Shown here: positions 15,318 to 24,595 of the stretch, piece after piece | How positions within the stretch are numbered: the first letter of the stretch is position 1 | Layout: the number at the start of each line of letters is the position of its first letter | DNA from: Psychrobacillus sp. NEAU-3TGS | GTDB lineage: Bacteria; Bacillota; Bacilli; Bacillales_A; Planococcaceae | DNA length: 64,000 nucleotides | Assembly: GCF_029955155.1 (NCBI RefSeq) | Contig: NZ_JAPNOZ010000004.1 | Span: forward strand, 191,599-255,598 | Direction of reading: 5' to 3' | Program-made: the position numbers and the translations under genes | The notes under the pieces: generated by a model | The model's input: only the letters and a program-made list of their open reading frames with translations | The model's database searches: none | Told to the model about the DNA's origin: nothing

Positions 15318-17729
15318 TTGTTTTCAGTTACTTTCGCTATTATTATTCCATTTATAATAGCTGCTCTCGTGCCATTCATCTATAGGCGATTTAAATTATT
15401 GCATATCGGATGGTTTGTCATGTTAGTGCCTATAACATTGTTTGTAATGCTCGCTAGGCTGATTCCCTCGGTAGCGAGCGGTAAAACATATATCCATACA
15501 TACAATTGGATACCCTCATTAAACATTAATTTCACTACTTATTTGGACGGTTTAAGTATGATATTAGGATTACTTATTACCGGTGTAGGAAGTTTAGTAA
15601 TTCTCTATTCTATTTTTTATCTTTCTACGAAAGAATCACTTCAACATTTTTATTGCTATCTTCTATTATTCATGGGTGCCATGCTTGGTGTCGTATTTTC
15701 CGATAACTTAATGGTGTTATATGTGTTTTGGGAATTAACAAGCGTTTCTTCTTTCCTATTAATTGCATTCTGGAATCACCGTAAAGCATCAAGACTCGGT
15801 GCTCAAAAAGCAATGCTGATTACAGTAAGCGGTGGTATTGCCATGTTTGTTGGCTTCATCATGCTTCACACAATGTCCGGTTCTTTTAGTATACGTGAAA
15901 TAATAGCAAACGTAGGGGACTTAACGGATCACGCATTATTCATCCCTGCAATGATTTTAGTATTACTTGGGGCATTCACGAAATCCGCTCAGTTTCCTTT
16001 TCATATCTGGTTGCCAGATGCAATGGAAGCGCCGACTCCCGTTAGTGCGTACTTACACTCCGCGACGATGGTGAAAGCCGGAATTTATATAGTTGCTCGC
16101 TTTACACCATTTTTTGGTGGAGATCAACTATGGTTTTGGGTTGTAAGTGGTGTAGGAATGATTACGTTATTCTGGGGTTCGTTTAATGCTGTTCGTCAAA
16201 CCGATTTAAAGGCATTATTAGCGTATTCTACTATAAGTCAGCTTGGTCTGATTATGAGTTTACTTGGATTAGGTTCTATTGCTTTGCAGTACGGGTATTC
16301 AGAGGAATCTATTATTTATACACAGGCTACATTTGCAGCTTTGTTTCATCTCATTAATCACTCCACGTTTAAAGGGGCACTATTTATGGTCGTTGGGATT
16401 CTCGATCATGAGCTTGGAACACGGGACATCCGTCGCTTAGGTGGATTAATGACCTTTATGCCATTTACTTTTACTGTCGGGGTAATTGGAAGTTTGTCTA
16501 TGGCTGGACTGCCGCTGTTTAATGGATTTTTAAGCAAGGAAATGTTTTTTGCGGCAACTGTTCAAATAATGAATGCAGATGTATTTTCTTTACAAACAAT
16601 AGGAATCATTTTTCCTATTATTGCATGGATAGCAAGTGTATTTACATTCGTTTACTGCATGATTATCATTTTCAAAACGTTTCTTGGACCGGTTCAACCG
16701 GAGAAACTGGATAAACCACTTCATGAAGCACCTGTGGGGATGCTTATTTCTCCAATAATTTTAAGTGTGTTCGTTGTTGGCATTTTCTTTTTCCCAAATC
16801 TTTTGGGCGGCTATATACTGAAGCCATCGATGGAGAGTATTTATCCTACATTTGGAGATCCGGCAAATCTTACGCCTTCCATACATGCTTGGCATGGGAT
16901 TAAGCCTGAATTGCTGATGACGATTGGTGTTGTTTTAGTAGGAGCATTATTATATCGATTCCTTAAAAAGTGGAAGCCGATTTATGGATTATTATCTTCT
17001 AGATATACCTTAAATGCATACTATAATAATTTCTTATCGTTTGCAGAAAGTAAATCTACCATTGTAACGAACAAATATATGACAGGACTATTAAGAGATT
17101 ATTTAGTCTATATTTATATCTTCTTTATCTTAACAGTAGGTGGGTTTTTCTTTTATTCTGGAGCATTTTCACCTAGCTTTTCGATGGATGTAAGGATTAG
17201 GGCGTATGAGGTAATTTTGGTTGGTGTGATGGCAGTGGCTGCTGTAGCGATGTTATTTTCGAAGTCTCGTATGACTGCAACTTTGTTAAATGGAGTTTTA
17301 GGATATTCTATCGCCATTTTCTTTGTCATTTTCCGAGCACCAGATCTAGCATTAACTCAGTTGGTCGTGGAATCTATTACAACTGCATTATTCCTGTTAG
17401 CTTTCTCCCATCTACCTGATTGGAAAAAGGAGAGAGTCCCTTCCAAAACGAAATTAACAAACGCGGTTATTTCTGTGGGGACTGGTGCAGTTGTTGTATT
17501 GGTAGCTTTGGCAGTTTTAAATTATGATCGATTTGAAACGATTTCGGCATTTTTTGAGAATGCTTACGAATTGGCGGGCGGTGCAAATATCGTTAACGCT
17601 ATACTAGGAGATTTCCGTGGGTTTGATACAATGCTTGAGGTAGTCGTTCTCTTTATAGCGGGCTTAGGGGTTTATACAATGATTAAGCTTAGAGCCAAAA
17701 AGGGGGATGAAAACATTGAAAATAAATGA
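15318..17729 (+). CDS. mrpA: Na+/H+ antiporter subunit A
   Basis: MrpA is the largest subunit of the hetero-oligomeric Mrp cation/proton antiporter in the plasma membrane. The 803 residues match the usual length of about 800. The first 500 residues are homologous to NuoL of complex I, including FHIWLPDAMEAPTPVSAYLHSATMVKAG. The last 200 correspond to MbhD/MbhE-like modules (FRAPDLALTQLVVESITTALFLLAF). The TTG at 15318 has GGAGG seven bases upstream; an upstream in-frame TTG at 15297 would include that site. It is the first gene of a seven-gene operon with overlapping or very close genes. Confidence 0.95.
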   Translation: MFSVTFAIIIPFIIAALVPFIYRRFKLLHIGWFVMLVPITLFVMLARLIPSVASGKTYIHTYNWIPSLNINFTTYLDGLSMILGLLITGVGSLVILYSIFYLSTKESLQHFYCYLLLFMGAMLGVVFSDNLMVLYVFWELTSVSSFLLIAFWNHRKASRLGAQKAMLITVSGGIAMFVGFIMLHTMSGSFSIREIIANVGDLTDHALFIPAMILVLLGAFTKSAQFPFHIWLPDAMEAPTPVSAYLHSATMVKAGIYIVARFTPFFGGDQLWFWVVSGVGMITLFWGSFNAVRQTDLKALLAYSTISQLGLIMSLLGLGSIALQYGYSEESIIYTQATFAALFHLINHSTFKGALFMVVGILDHELGTRDIRRLGGLMTFMPFTFTVGVIGSLSMAGLPLFNGFLSKEMFFAATVQIMNADVFSLQTIGIIFPIIAWIASVFTFVYCMIIIFKTFLGPVQPEKLDKPLHEAPVGMLISPIILSVFVVGIFFFPNLLGGYILKPSMESIYPTFGDPANLTPSIHAWHGIKPELLMTIGVVLVGALLYRFLKKWKPIYGLLSSRYTLNAYYNNFLSFAESKSTIVTNKYMTGLLRDYLVYIYIFFILTVGGFFFYSGAFSPSFSMDVRIRAYEVILVGVMAVAAVAMLFSKSRMTATLLNGVLGYSIAIFFVIFRAPDLALTQLVVESITTALFLLAFSHLPDWKKERVPSKTKLTNAVISVGTGAVVVLVALAVLNYDRFETISAFFENAYELAGGANIVNAILGDFRGFDTMLEVVVLFIAGLGVYTMIKLRAKKGDENIENK

Positions 17730-18138
17730 TGTTATCCTGCGTACAGTCACAAGAATTGTTGTATTTATCATCTTAACATTCGGTGTGTATTTGTTCCTTT
17801 CGGGTCACAATACTCCTGGTGGTGGATTTATCGGAGGATTAGTATTGGCATCTGCGATTGTCCTTTTATATCTTTCAAATGATATTGAAAAGGTTCAAAA
17901 AAGCCTTCCGCTTGATTTTAAGCTTGTTGCAGCTTCGGGTGTGCTGTTGGCGACTGGAACTGGTTTAGGCTCTCTATTGTTTGGGGTGCCATTCATGTCG
18001 CAAACATTTGCTTATTTTGACCTTCCTGTCTTTGGTAAAACAGAGCTTACGACAGTAACGATTTTTGAAGCTGGAGTGGCACTTGCTGTAGTTGGTGTAG
18101 TGGTAACAATAATTTTAAGTATAAGTGAGGATGAATAG
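17716..18138 (+). CDS. mrpB: Na+/H+ antiporter subunit B
   Basis: This roughly 140-residue membrane protein of the MnhB family has the signature GHNTPGGGFIGGLV and four membrane helices. It is required for assembly of the Mrp complex. The gene overlaps the end of mrpA. The TTG at 17716 is favoured because AGGGGG (17701-17706) lies nine bases upstream; the in-frame ATG at 17707 directly abuts that site and would add three residues. Confidence 0.93.
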   Translation: MKINDVILRTVTRIVVFIILTFGVYLFLSGHNTPGGGFIGGLVLASAIVLLYLSNDIEKVQKSLPLDFKLVAASGVLLATGTGLGSLLFGVPFMSQTFAYFDLPVFGKTELTTVTIFEAGVALAVVGVVVTIILSISEDE

Positions 18139-18141
18139 ACT

Positions 18142-18480
18142 ATGGAAACGTTAATAATACTACTAATCGGAATATTAGTTGCCGTTGCTACGTATCTAAT
18201 CCTCTCACGAAATATTATTCGGGTAATTTTAGGGACTGCGGTGCTTTCTCATGCGGTTCATTTGCTCATCTTAACGTTGGGTGGTTTGAAAACAGGAAAC
18301 GTACCATTGTTGACAGAAGCAGATGCGCCTTATACCGATGCATTGCCACAAGCATTAATACTTACCGCAATCGTTATTAGTTTTGCGGTAACGGCATTCG
18401 TACTTGTATTAGCATACCGTGCTTACCAAGATAACGGAACGGATGATTTAGATGCACTGAGAGGGACAAATGATGAATAA
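18142..18480 (+). CDS. mrpC: Na+/H+ antiporter subunit C
   Basis: This 112-residue protein with three membrane helices is homologous to NuoK/MnhC. The conserved stretch VILGTAVLSHAVHLLILTLGG and the QALILTAIVI segment with the buried acidic/histidine context are visible. It starts 3 bp after mrpB and overlaps mrpD by 11 bp, so translation is tightly coupled. Confidence 0.94.
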   Translation: METLIILLIGILVAVATYLILSRNIIRVILGTAVLSHAVHLLILTLGGLKTGNVPLLTEADAPYTDALPQALILTAIVISFAVTAFVLVLAYRAYQDNGTDDLDALRGTNDE

Positions 18481-19957
18481 TATTATTGTACTGCCTTTAA
18501 TAATTCCGATCATGGTTGGGGTTATACTCGTATTTCTTCGACCATATATCAAAACACAGCGTGTGATTAGCTTGGTTACAATGCTTGGTATGGTCGGTAT
18601 TAGTCTATATATTTTAAACAAAATTCAAACAGAGGGGATCCTCCGATTAGATTTTGGCGGCTGGGAACCTCCGTTTGGTATTCTGTTTGTGGCAGACTCG
18701 TTTGCCATGTTATTTGTATTAACGGCTAATATTGTAACAGCAATTTGTCTTATGTATGCTTTTTCTTCCATTGGAGAAAATCACGAGAAAATGTTCTTTT
18801 ATCCATTTGTTTTATTTTTGATTGCTGGAGTGAATGGCTCTTTTCTAACAGGTGATTTATTTAACTTATTCGTGTGTTTTGAAGTGATGCTTCTTGCTTC
18901 TTATGTATTAGTAACATTAGGAGGAAAGAAAGCCCAGCTTAGAGAATCGATTAAGTATGTTGTGATCAATATTCTTTCTTCCTGGTTTTTCTTAGTGGCA
19001 CTAGCCTATTTATACGGCACGCTAGGTACTTTAAATATGGCCCATTTGTCAGAAAGAGTAGCGGAAGCGGGACAAGGTCCGTTGCTAACAACCATTAGTA
19101 TTCTATTTTTAATCGTTTTTAGTTTAAAAGCAGGTTTGTTATTGTTCTTTTGGCTGCCTGGTTCTTATAGCGTACCTCCGACGGCGATTGCTGCATTGTT
19201 CGGTGCATTATTAACAAAGGTTGGGATTTATGCTTTATTTCGCACATTCACACTCATCTTCTATCATGAACCTTCGATTACACATACATTAATCGGAATT
19301 ATGGCGGGAGTGACGTTAGTAGTCGGATCTATAGGGGCGATTGCTTACAAAGACGTTCGTTTAATCTCGTCTTATAATGTTGTGATTGCAGTTGGATTTA
19401 TATTAGTCGGGTTAGCACTTGCTACACAAACGTCGTTTGAAGGTTCTATCTATTATGTAATGCACGACATGATAGCAAAAGCCATGTTATTTTTAATAGC
19501 TGGTACGATGATCGCTCTGACTGGAAAGACGAAAATTGATGAAATGAGTGGGCTAATACGCAACTATCCTTTATTTGGGTGGATGGTGTTCATTGTAACT
19601 TGTTCCCTTGCAGGTATTCCACCCCTCAGTGGATTTGTTGGCAAACTGTTAGTTGGAGAAGCTGCTATAGAAGCGGGCTCATACATTTTACTAGCACTTG
19701 CATTTATCTCAAGCATTGTGGTGTTATATTCACTTCTTCGCATTTTTCTTAACTCTATCTTTGGTGAAACAATTATAAGTCCAGAAGATGAGGTGCCATT
19801 GAAAAAAGGAATGATTATCCCTATCGTCTTGCTTGCCATTGGTACGGTTTTTCTTGGACTTGGAGCAGAGTTTATATCGGGATATGTAAGTGATGCAGCA
19901 CATACGCTATCCAACCCTTCTGTTTATATTGAAGCAGTATTAGGAGGAAATAAGTGA
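18470..19957 (+). CDS. mrpD: Na+/H+ antiporter subunit D
   Basis: MrpD is a 495-residue proton-channel-like subunit homologous to NuoN/NuoM. The sequence shows the conserved glutamate in LFNLFVCFEVMLLASYVLV and the lysine-bearing segment FSLKAGLLLFFWLPGSY, followed by GALLTKVGIYALFR; these carry the charged residues of the proposed proton path. There are about 14 membrane helices. The start overlaps mrpC. Confidence 0.95.
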   Translation: MMNNIIVLPLIIPIMVGVILVFLRPYIKTQRVISLVTMLGMVGISLYILNKIQTEGILRLDFGGWEPPFGILFVADSFAMLFVLTANIVTAICLMYAFSSIGENHEKMFFYPFVLFLIAGVNGSFLTGDLFNLFVCFEVMLLASYVLVTLGGKKAQLRESIKYVVINILSSWFFLVALAYLYGTLGTLNMAHLSERVAEAGQGPLLTTISILFLIVFSLKAGLLLFFWLPGSYSVPPTAIAALFGALLTKVGIYALFRTFTLIFYHEPSITHTLIGIMAGVTLVVGSIGAIAYKDVRLISSYNVVIAVGFILVGLALATQTSFEGSIYYVMHDMIAKAMLFLIAGTMIALTGKTKIDEMSGLIRNYPLFGWMVFIVTCSLAGIPPLSGFVGKLLVGEAAIEAGSYILLALAFISSIVVLYSLLRIFLNSIFGETIISPEDEVPLKKGMIIPIVLLAIGTVFLGLGAEFISGYVSDAAHTLSNPSVYIEAVLGGNK

Positions 19958-19975
19958 TAGGAGAGGTGATGAAAA

Positions 19976-20458
19976 GTGCCAGCACAGTTTTTACTTAATT
20001 TATTTATAGCGTTTCTTTGGATGCTGTTACAAGATGAAGATGAACTTAAAATCACGACCTTTTTCGGAGGATTCATCGTTGGAATTGTGATTATCTTCTT
20101 AATGCATCGTTTCTTCGGTACACAATTTTACTTAAGAAGGCTATATTCAATTATTAAGCTTATCTTTATATTCATTTCGGAGTTAGCAGCTTCAAGTGTG
20201 TTGATAAGTAGGCAAATATTAAGTCCGAGGTTAAAAATAAAACCGGGTATTTTCACATATAAAACAGAACTGCAAGGAGATTGGGAAATCACCACGCTTG
20301 CGATGTTGCTTACTTTAACTCCAGGTTCTGTGGTGATGGAAGTGAATCCGGCGGGAGATATGTTTTATATTCACGCAATGGATATCGAGCAGTCAAAAGC
20401 AGATGTTCTACGATCTATTACCAAGTTCGAAAAAGCAATTATGGAGGTGACGCGCTAA
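19976..20458 (+). CDS. mrpE: Na+/H+ antiporter subunit E
   Basis: This 160-residue subunit opens with the MnhE pattern (FLLNLFIAFLWMLLQ), followed by two short helices and a C-terminal cytoplasmic part with the family segment LTLTPGSVVMEV. The GTG at 19976 has GAGAGGTG upstream. Its TAA shares a base with the ATG of mrpF. Confidence 0.92.
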   Translation: MPAQFLLNLFIAFLWMLLQDEDELKITTFFGGFIVGIVIIFLMHRFFGTQFYLRRLYSIIKLIFIFISELAASSVLISRQILSPRLKIKPGIFTYKTELQGDWEITTLAMLLTLTPGSVVMEVNPAGDMFYIHAMDIEQSKADVLRSITKFEKAIMEVTR

Positions 20459-20742
20459 TGGTAGAAAAGATACTCTATACAGCCCTTGCCTTATTTGCTA
20501 TTACGATTGTAATTGCTTTAATCCGAATTATTAAAGGGCCTTCGATACCAGACCGTGCAGTGGCCTTAGATATGATTGGTGTAAATTTAATCTCTATGAT
20601 TGCTGTTATTTCCATTGTGTTAAAAACAAAAGCTTTTTTAGAAGCCATTCTAATTTTAGGAATACTTGCTTTCATCAGTACAATCGCCATTTCGAAGTAT
20701 GTGGAAAGGGGGGTTATCGTTGAACGCACATCAGACGATTGA
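20458..20742 (+). CDS. mrpF: Na+/H+ antiporter subunit F
   Basis: This 94-residue protein with three helices carries the MnhF signature IRIIKGPSIPDRAVALDMIG. The chosen ATG at 20458 overlaps the mrpE stop (TAATG). Longer in-frame extensions would run inside mrpE and are not supported. MrpF also functions in cholate efflux in B. subtilis; no such evidence exists here. Confidence 0.93.
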   Translation: MVEKILYTALALFAITIVIALIRIIKGPSIPDRAVALDMIGVNLISMIAVISIVLKTKAFLEAILILGILAFISTIAISKYVERGVIVERTSDD

Positions 20743-21079
20743 GTTAGGAGCAGCTTTGCTCATCTTGCTGGGTAGTATTATGAGTGTAATCAGTGCTTTA
20801 GGAATTATACGTTTGCCGGACGTGTATACGCGATCACATGCGGCAACGAAAAGTTCCACATTAGCGGTTTTATTATCCCTTACAGGTGCATTTATCTATT
20901 TTTGGGTGCACGAAGGTTTTATAAGTGTAAGATTGTTGCTGGGGATTGTATTTGTATTTTTAACAGCTCCAGTAGCTGGTCATTTAATAACCCGAGCTGC
21001 CTATCGAGCAAGGGTAAAACTCACAGATGCCTCTTCAGATGATGAGCTAAAGGACGTTCTTTTTCCAGAGGATAAATAG
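20720..21079 (+). CDS. mrpG: Na+/H+ antiporter subunit G
   Basis: This 119-residue protein with three helices has the MnhG pattern ALGIIRLPDVYTRSHAATKSSTLAV and TAPVAGHLITRAAY. It starts at a TTG (20720) behind GGGGGG and overlaps mrpF by 23 bp. It completes the full A-to-G set, which suggests a functional Na+(K+)/H+ antiporter for alkaline or salt conditions. A strong terminator follows. Confidence 0.93.
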   Translation: MNAHQTIELGAALLILLGSIMSVISALGIIRLPDVYTRSHAATKSSTLAVLLSLTGAFIYFWVHEGFISVRLLLGIVFVFLTAPVAGHLITRAAYRARVKLTDASSDDELKDVLFPEDK

Positions 21080-21093
21080 TTTTAAAATAGCAG

Positions 21094-21133
21094 CTGCCTT
21101 TTTAAGAGCTTATCTTAAAGAGGCAGTTTTTTT
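21094..21133 (+). terminator. Rho-independent terminator of the mrp operon
   Basis: The stem 21094-21107 pairs with 21113-21126 (14 bp with one wobble) around a GCTTA loop and is followed by TTTTTTT. It lies 15 bp after the mrpG stop. Confidence 0.9.
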
Positions 21134-21173
21134 AAATATTAGGAAAGAATAAAGTATTAGTTGTGTCACTTAA

Positions 21174-21890
21174 TAGGGAAACTACGACGTAAGAAATTTT
21201 ATTGGGTGATTAGGTGACTACTGGGATTTTCGCTACAGGGTGGACGCTTTCCGCGGGCACGGCTTCAATCTCCTCGTCGCTCACGCTCCTGCGGGGCTTT
21301 CAGCTCGTACTATTCCCGCTGGAGTCGCCGCCCTTTCGCTACAATCCATGATGAATAACGCTATCTAATAGACGTCACTGTTTAACAAATGAAACTTCTT
21401 CAAAAGTTTTACAACTATTAAATTCCAATAAATGGTGCAACGCCATACGGGGAACGTGACAAAGCCGAGCAAGCGGAAGCTTTTGAAAGTAATCCTAATT
21501 AATGCTCTATTATTATTGCCATCTCAATTCTAGTTAACTTTTTTTAGGGAAATTGGTTGCTTTCGACAACTGTTTGGTCGCACTTAGCCACTTATTGGAT
21601 TTGCATGGTCAAAAACTGTGGATGATTTTCTTTAGTAAGTCGATCATAAATAACCAGTGAATCAGAATCCATTTATAACTCTGATTACTGCCGAGCTAAA
21701 TTAGCAAGAAGCCTCCATTGATTGAAGCGGAAGGAGGCGACTCCTGCGGGAATCAAGCGGGGCAGGTGAGACCCCGCAGTGGAGCGACAGCGACCGAGGA
21801 GGCTCACCGCCCGCCCCGCGGAAAGCGTCCTCCTAAAGCGAAAATCCTAGCGGCTACCTAATAAAATTTCTTACTGCGCATACTATTTTC
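21174..21890. repeat. Inverted-repeat-bounded GC-rich element B
   Basis: This is the largest of three related elements, about 717 bp. A perfect 15-bp inverted repeat GTAAGAAATTTTATT (21189-21203) and its reverse complement (21860-21874) lie near the ends. Unit B1 (21221-21348) and unit B2 (21717-21846) face each other and start the inverted similarity again with GGATTTTCGCT. B1 is nearly the same as unit 3022-3150. The left outer edge GGAAACTACGACGTAAGA is shared with element C at 33893 except for one base. The middle (21350-21715) is AT-rich, with no gene I can support. Confidence 0.7.
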
Positions 21891-21992
21891 TCGACGGAGT
21901 CTTAGAAAATCAAGATCTACATAAATTCTATTTATGCTTAATAATTGAAGAATATTATTCCAATAAAATAAATGTTCAATTAATTTCGATTA

Positions 21993-22045
21993 ATATATTG
22001 CATTCGAATTAAATTCATAGTATTATCAAGTCTGATATATTGCAT
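21993..22045. promoter_or_regulatory. Pair of direct repeats upstream of brnQ
   Basis: ATATATTGCAT occurs twice, at 21993-22003 and 22035-22045, with starts exactly 42 bp apart (four helical turns), 100-150 bp before the brnQ start. It could be a regulator binding site for brnQ; no specific regulator can be named. No T-box leader is present in this region. Confidence 0.35.
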
Positions 22046-22145
22046 ACAACGGTGATAAAGAACAATCATTTGTATAGCATTCATCTAAGAGAAATTTGGC
22101 ACACGTTAAGAAATGATTATTTCTTATATCACAGGAGGAAGAAAG

Positions 22146-23495
22146 ATGGACAAAAAAATATCATTTTCCAATTACCTTGTTATTGGGGTAATGTTATTTG
22201 CACTGTTTTTTGGAGCAGGCAATTTAATATTTCCAGCAAGTTTAGGACAAAACGCTGGTACAAATCTATGGCCGGCAGTGCTAGGATTTTTAGCAACTGG
22301 TATAGGATTACCTTTCCTAGGTACACTTGCAATGGGCTTTTCAGGAAGTAAAAATTTACAAGACTTATCAAACAGAGTACATCCTATATTTGCAGTAATA
22401 TTTACTTCATTGTTGTACTTAACAATAGGGCCGTTCTTTGCACTTCCAAGAACAGGGGCAGTATCGTACGAAATAGGGATTCAACCTTTTATAGGTGCAG
22501 AATATGCACAGATTGGACTACTTATCTTCACGGTATTTTTCTTTGGGGTAACCATGTTATTCTCATTAAATCCCTCTAAAATTGTGGACAATGTAGGGAA
22601 GTATTTAGCACCGGGAATAATCGTTGGACTATTTATTTTATTATTCTTTGTTGTTATAAAGCCTATGGGTGGATTTGAGGAACCTCACGGAAGTTACGTG
22701 GACAAAGCATTTATGACTGGGTTTACAGAAGGCTACAACACAATGGATGCACTGGCATCTTTAGTATTTGGTATCATTGTAATTACTGCAATTCGATCAA
22801 TGGGTGTTAATTCAACCAAAGGGATTATCGGAGCAACAGCAAAAGCTGGTGGAGTTGCAATTTTCTTTTTAGGTTTAATTTATGCTGGTATCGCTTATTT
22901 AGGGGCGACTAGTACTGGAATTTTTGGCTTGTTTGACAATGGAGGACCAGTGTTAAGCAGTGCTTCAGAGCATTATTTCGGTTCTTTTGGGGCAGTTCTA
23001 TTATCTGTAGTAATCTTCTTAGCGTGTTTGACGACGAGTATTGGGTTGTTAACTGCATGTGGGGAGTATTTTCATACGCTAATGCCGAAAATTAGTTATA
23101 AGGCTTTTGTCATTTTCTTCAGCGTATTTACTTGTATTATTGCTAACTTTGGTTTATCGAATATTATAACGTATTCTATTCCAGTATTGATGTTGTTATA
23201 TCCATTAGCGATTGTACTCATTTTGTTAACGTTCTTATCTCCAATTTTTAATCATGCGAGAATTGTATATGTGAGTGTTATGTTCGTTACGTTTTTAATA
23301 AGTGTTATTGATGGATTTAAAGCATTATGTGATTCATTAGAAATCGAACATTATAGCTGGTTAAAGCCAATTGTATCGTTTTATGAGAATAGCTTACCAT
23401 TCTACAATGTTGGTCTGGGTTGGCTTATACCATTTGTGATCGTTACAATTATTACGGGTGTTATTGCTAGGTTTCAAAAAGTAGCAACAGTATAA
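22146..23495 (+). CDS. brnQ: Branched-chain amino acid transport system II carrier protein
   Basis: BrnQ is a Na+-coupled symporter for leucine, isoleucine and valine in the plasma membrane. The 449 residues contain about 12 membrane helices, with the family opening FALFFGAGNLIFPASLGQ and the later segment ALASLVFGIIVITAI. AGGAGGAAG precedes the ATG at 22146. The gene is monocistronic with its own terminator and follows element B. Regulation is not evident beyond the paired direct repeats upstream. Confidence 0.93.
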   Translation: MDKKISFSNYLVIGVMLFALFFGAGNLIFPASLGQNAGTNLWPAVLGFLATGIGLPFLGTLAMGFSGSKNLQDLSNRVHPIFAVIFTSLLYLTIGPFFALPRTGAVSYEIGIQPFIGAEYAQIGLLIFTVFFFGVTMLFSLNPSKIVDNVGKYLAPGIIVGLFILLFFVVIKPMGGFEEPHGSYVDKAFMTGFTEGYNTMDALASLVFGIIVITAIRSMGVNSTKGIIGATAKAGGVAIFFLGLIYAGIAYLGATSTGIFGLFDNGGPVLSSASEHYFGSFGAVLLSVVIFLACLTTSIGLLTACGEYFHTLMPKISYKAFVIFFSVFTCIIANFGLSNIITYSIPVLMLLYPLAIVLILLTFLSPIFNHARIVYVSVMFVTFLISVIDGFKALCDSLEIEHYSWLKPIVSFYENSLPFYNVGLGWLIPFVIVTIITGVIARFQKVATV

Positions 23496-23570
23496 ATTAT
23501 ACTGGGAGTTTTCACCTTTCACTTCCATCCAATGGGCGAGTAAAAGGAACAATAGTGCTTATAAGTAAAA

Positions 23571-23605
23571 AGGTTCACTCTAGTTATAGGGTGAATCTTT
23601 TTTTA
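23571..23605 (+). terminator. Terminator of brnQ
   Basis: AGGTTCACTC pairs with GGGTGAATCT through two wobble pairs around a short loop and is followed by TTTTTTT. Confidence 0.8.
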
Positions 23606-23643
23606 TGAATACAGGGAATCATAAACATGTAATGGATAGCTTG

Positions 23644-23679
23644 GTCATAAAGAGAGAGGGTGTCATAAAGAGAGAGGGT
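23644..23679. repeat. 18-bp tandem duplication
   Basis: The unit GTCATAAAGAGAGAGGGT occurs twice in direct succession in the spacer between brnQ and the convergent gntR gene. It lies outside any gene. Confidence 0.8.
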
Positions 23680-23729
23680 TTTGAAATATTTCTAAAAAAA
23701 GAAGTGCAAGGGACAAAAACAATAAAAAG

Positions 23730-23764
23730 AGAGGCTGGTTGTGATGTTGATCACGACAGCCTCT
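23730..23764 (-). terminator. Terminator of gntR
   Basis: AGAGGCTG and CAGCCTCT form the base of a long hairpin that continues inward through the GTTGTGA/TCACGAC pairing. On the minus strand it is followed by CTTTTTATTGTTTTTG, about 100 bp past the gntR stop. Confidence 0.75.
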
Positions 23765-23863
23765 TGTAAAATTAAACGGTTATAATTTAAGCTTAAATGT
23801 GGTTTAAAGCACTTCAACTTACAAAATAAATGAGGTTTTATAATTAGAAAACGCTATACGTTT

Positions 23864-24508
23864 TTAAAATTCTTCGATTGTATATATCCAATTTGAACGC
23901 ATCGTTTCTGCTAGCTTTGTTGCATCTTTTTCTCGTAGAAGCTTAATAATCTCTTCATGTTGTTCAATGGAATATTCTCTTAAAATGATCTTTTCATAAT
24001 AGAATAATCTTCGCACATGGGCTTGAAGCATTTCTACCATAGAAAGTATGTATGGATTATTTGCACTATCTACAATAATCTTGTGAAATTCTTCATCTAC
24101 TTTTAATGCAGTAGTGAATTCTTTCGTGTGTAGTGCTTCTGCAAATTGCTTGTTTTTTTCCTCTAGTAGTTGAAGAGTAGCTTCGTCTATATTAGAAATG
24201 GCGAGCTCCGCTGCAAGCGCTTGCAATACAGCGAGCGGAGGTAGAAGATTATTTATATCCTCCGTTTCTACAGCAGTGACTTGGGTAGCTCTTCCCGGTT
24301 GCATGGATACGAAACCTTGTGACTCTAATAGTTGCAATGATTCTCGAATTGGGGTTCTACTTACACCCAATGCTTTTGCAAGTTCGATATCATTCAATTT
24401 TTCTTGCGGTTGTAGTGTCCCATCAATAATCCATTGTTGTAACTGATTGAACGCATGGATTTTAGCAGTGGTGCGTACAGGTTTTGAATGATTTACAGGG
24501 ATTGGCAT
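23864..24508 (-). CDS. GntR family regulator, FadR subfamily (FCD domain)
   Basis: This 214-residue regulator has an N-terminal winged helix (ELAKALGVSRTPIRESLQLLESQGFV) and an all-helical FCD effector domain. The FCD metal-binding set is visible as D-x3-H in VDEEFHKII, a histidine in QAHVRRL and one in EQHEEII. Such regulators respond to carboxylic acids or sugars acids. I chose the ATG at 24508 because GGAGG lies seven bases upstream; the ATG at 24526 precedes that site. The gene is alone, so its target cannot be read from context. A palindrome sits in its promoter. Confidence 0.9.
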   Translation of the reverse strand: MPIPVNHSKPVRTTAKIHAFNQLQQWIIDGTLQPQEKLNDIELAKALGVSRTPIRESLQLLESQGFVSMQPGRATQVTAVETEDINNLLPPLAVLQALAAELAISNIDEATLQLLEEKNKQFAEALHTKEFTTALKVDEEFHKIIVDSANNPYILSMVEMLQAHVRRLFYYEKIILREYSIEQHEEIIKLLREKDATKLAETMRSNWIYTIEEF

Positions 24509-24562
24509 TCTACATCCTCCTCTCAATTATCTTAATAGTTCAATAATAGTATACACTATATT

Positions 24563-24578
24563 ATACGATATATCGTAT
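24563..24578. promoter_or_regulatory. Perfect 16-bp palindrome in the gntR promoter region
   Basis: ATACGATATATCGTAT is a perfect palindrome 55 bp upstream of the gntR start, beside a second GTATAC palindrome and a TATAAT-like -10 on the minus strand. Autoregulation by the GntR protein is the simplest reading, but it is inference. Confidence 0.5.
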
Positions 24579-24595
24579 TTTTGAAGGAATTAATT

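Noticed and set aside
21900-22145. Possible T-box leader for brnQ
   Set aside because: The T-box sequence (TGGNACCGCG-like) and an antiterminator/terminator pair are absent from this leader.
22040-22351. A 103-residue frame overlapping the brnQ start
   Set aside because: It overlaps the well-supported BrnQ reading frame and lacks a ribosome site; BrnQ homology is decisive.
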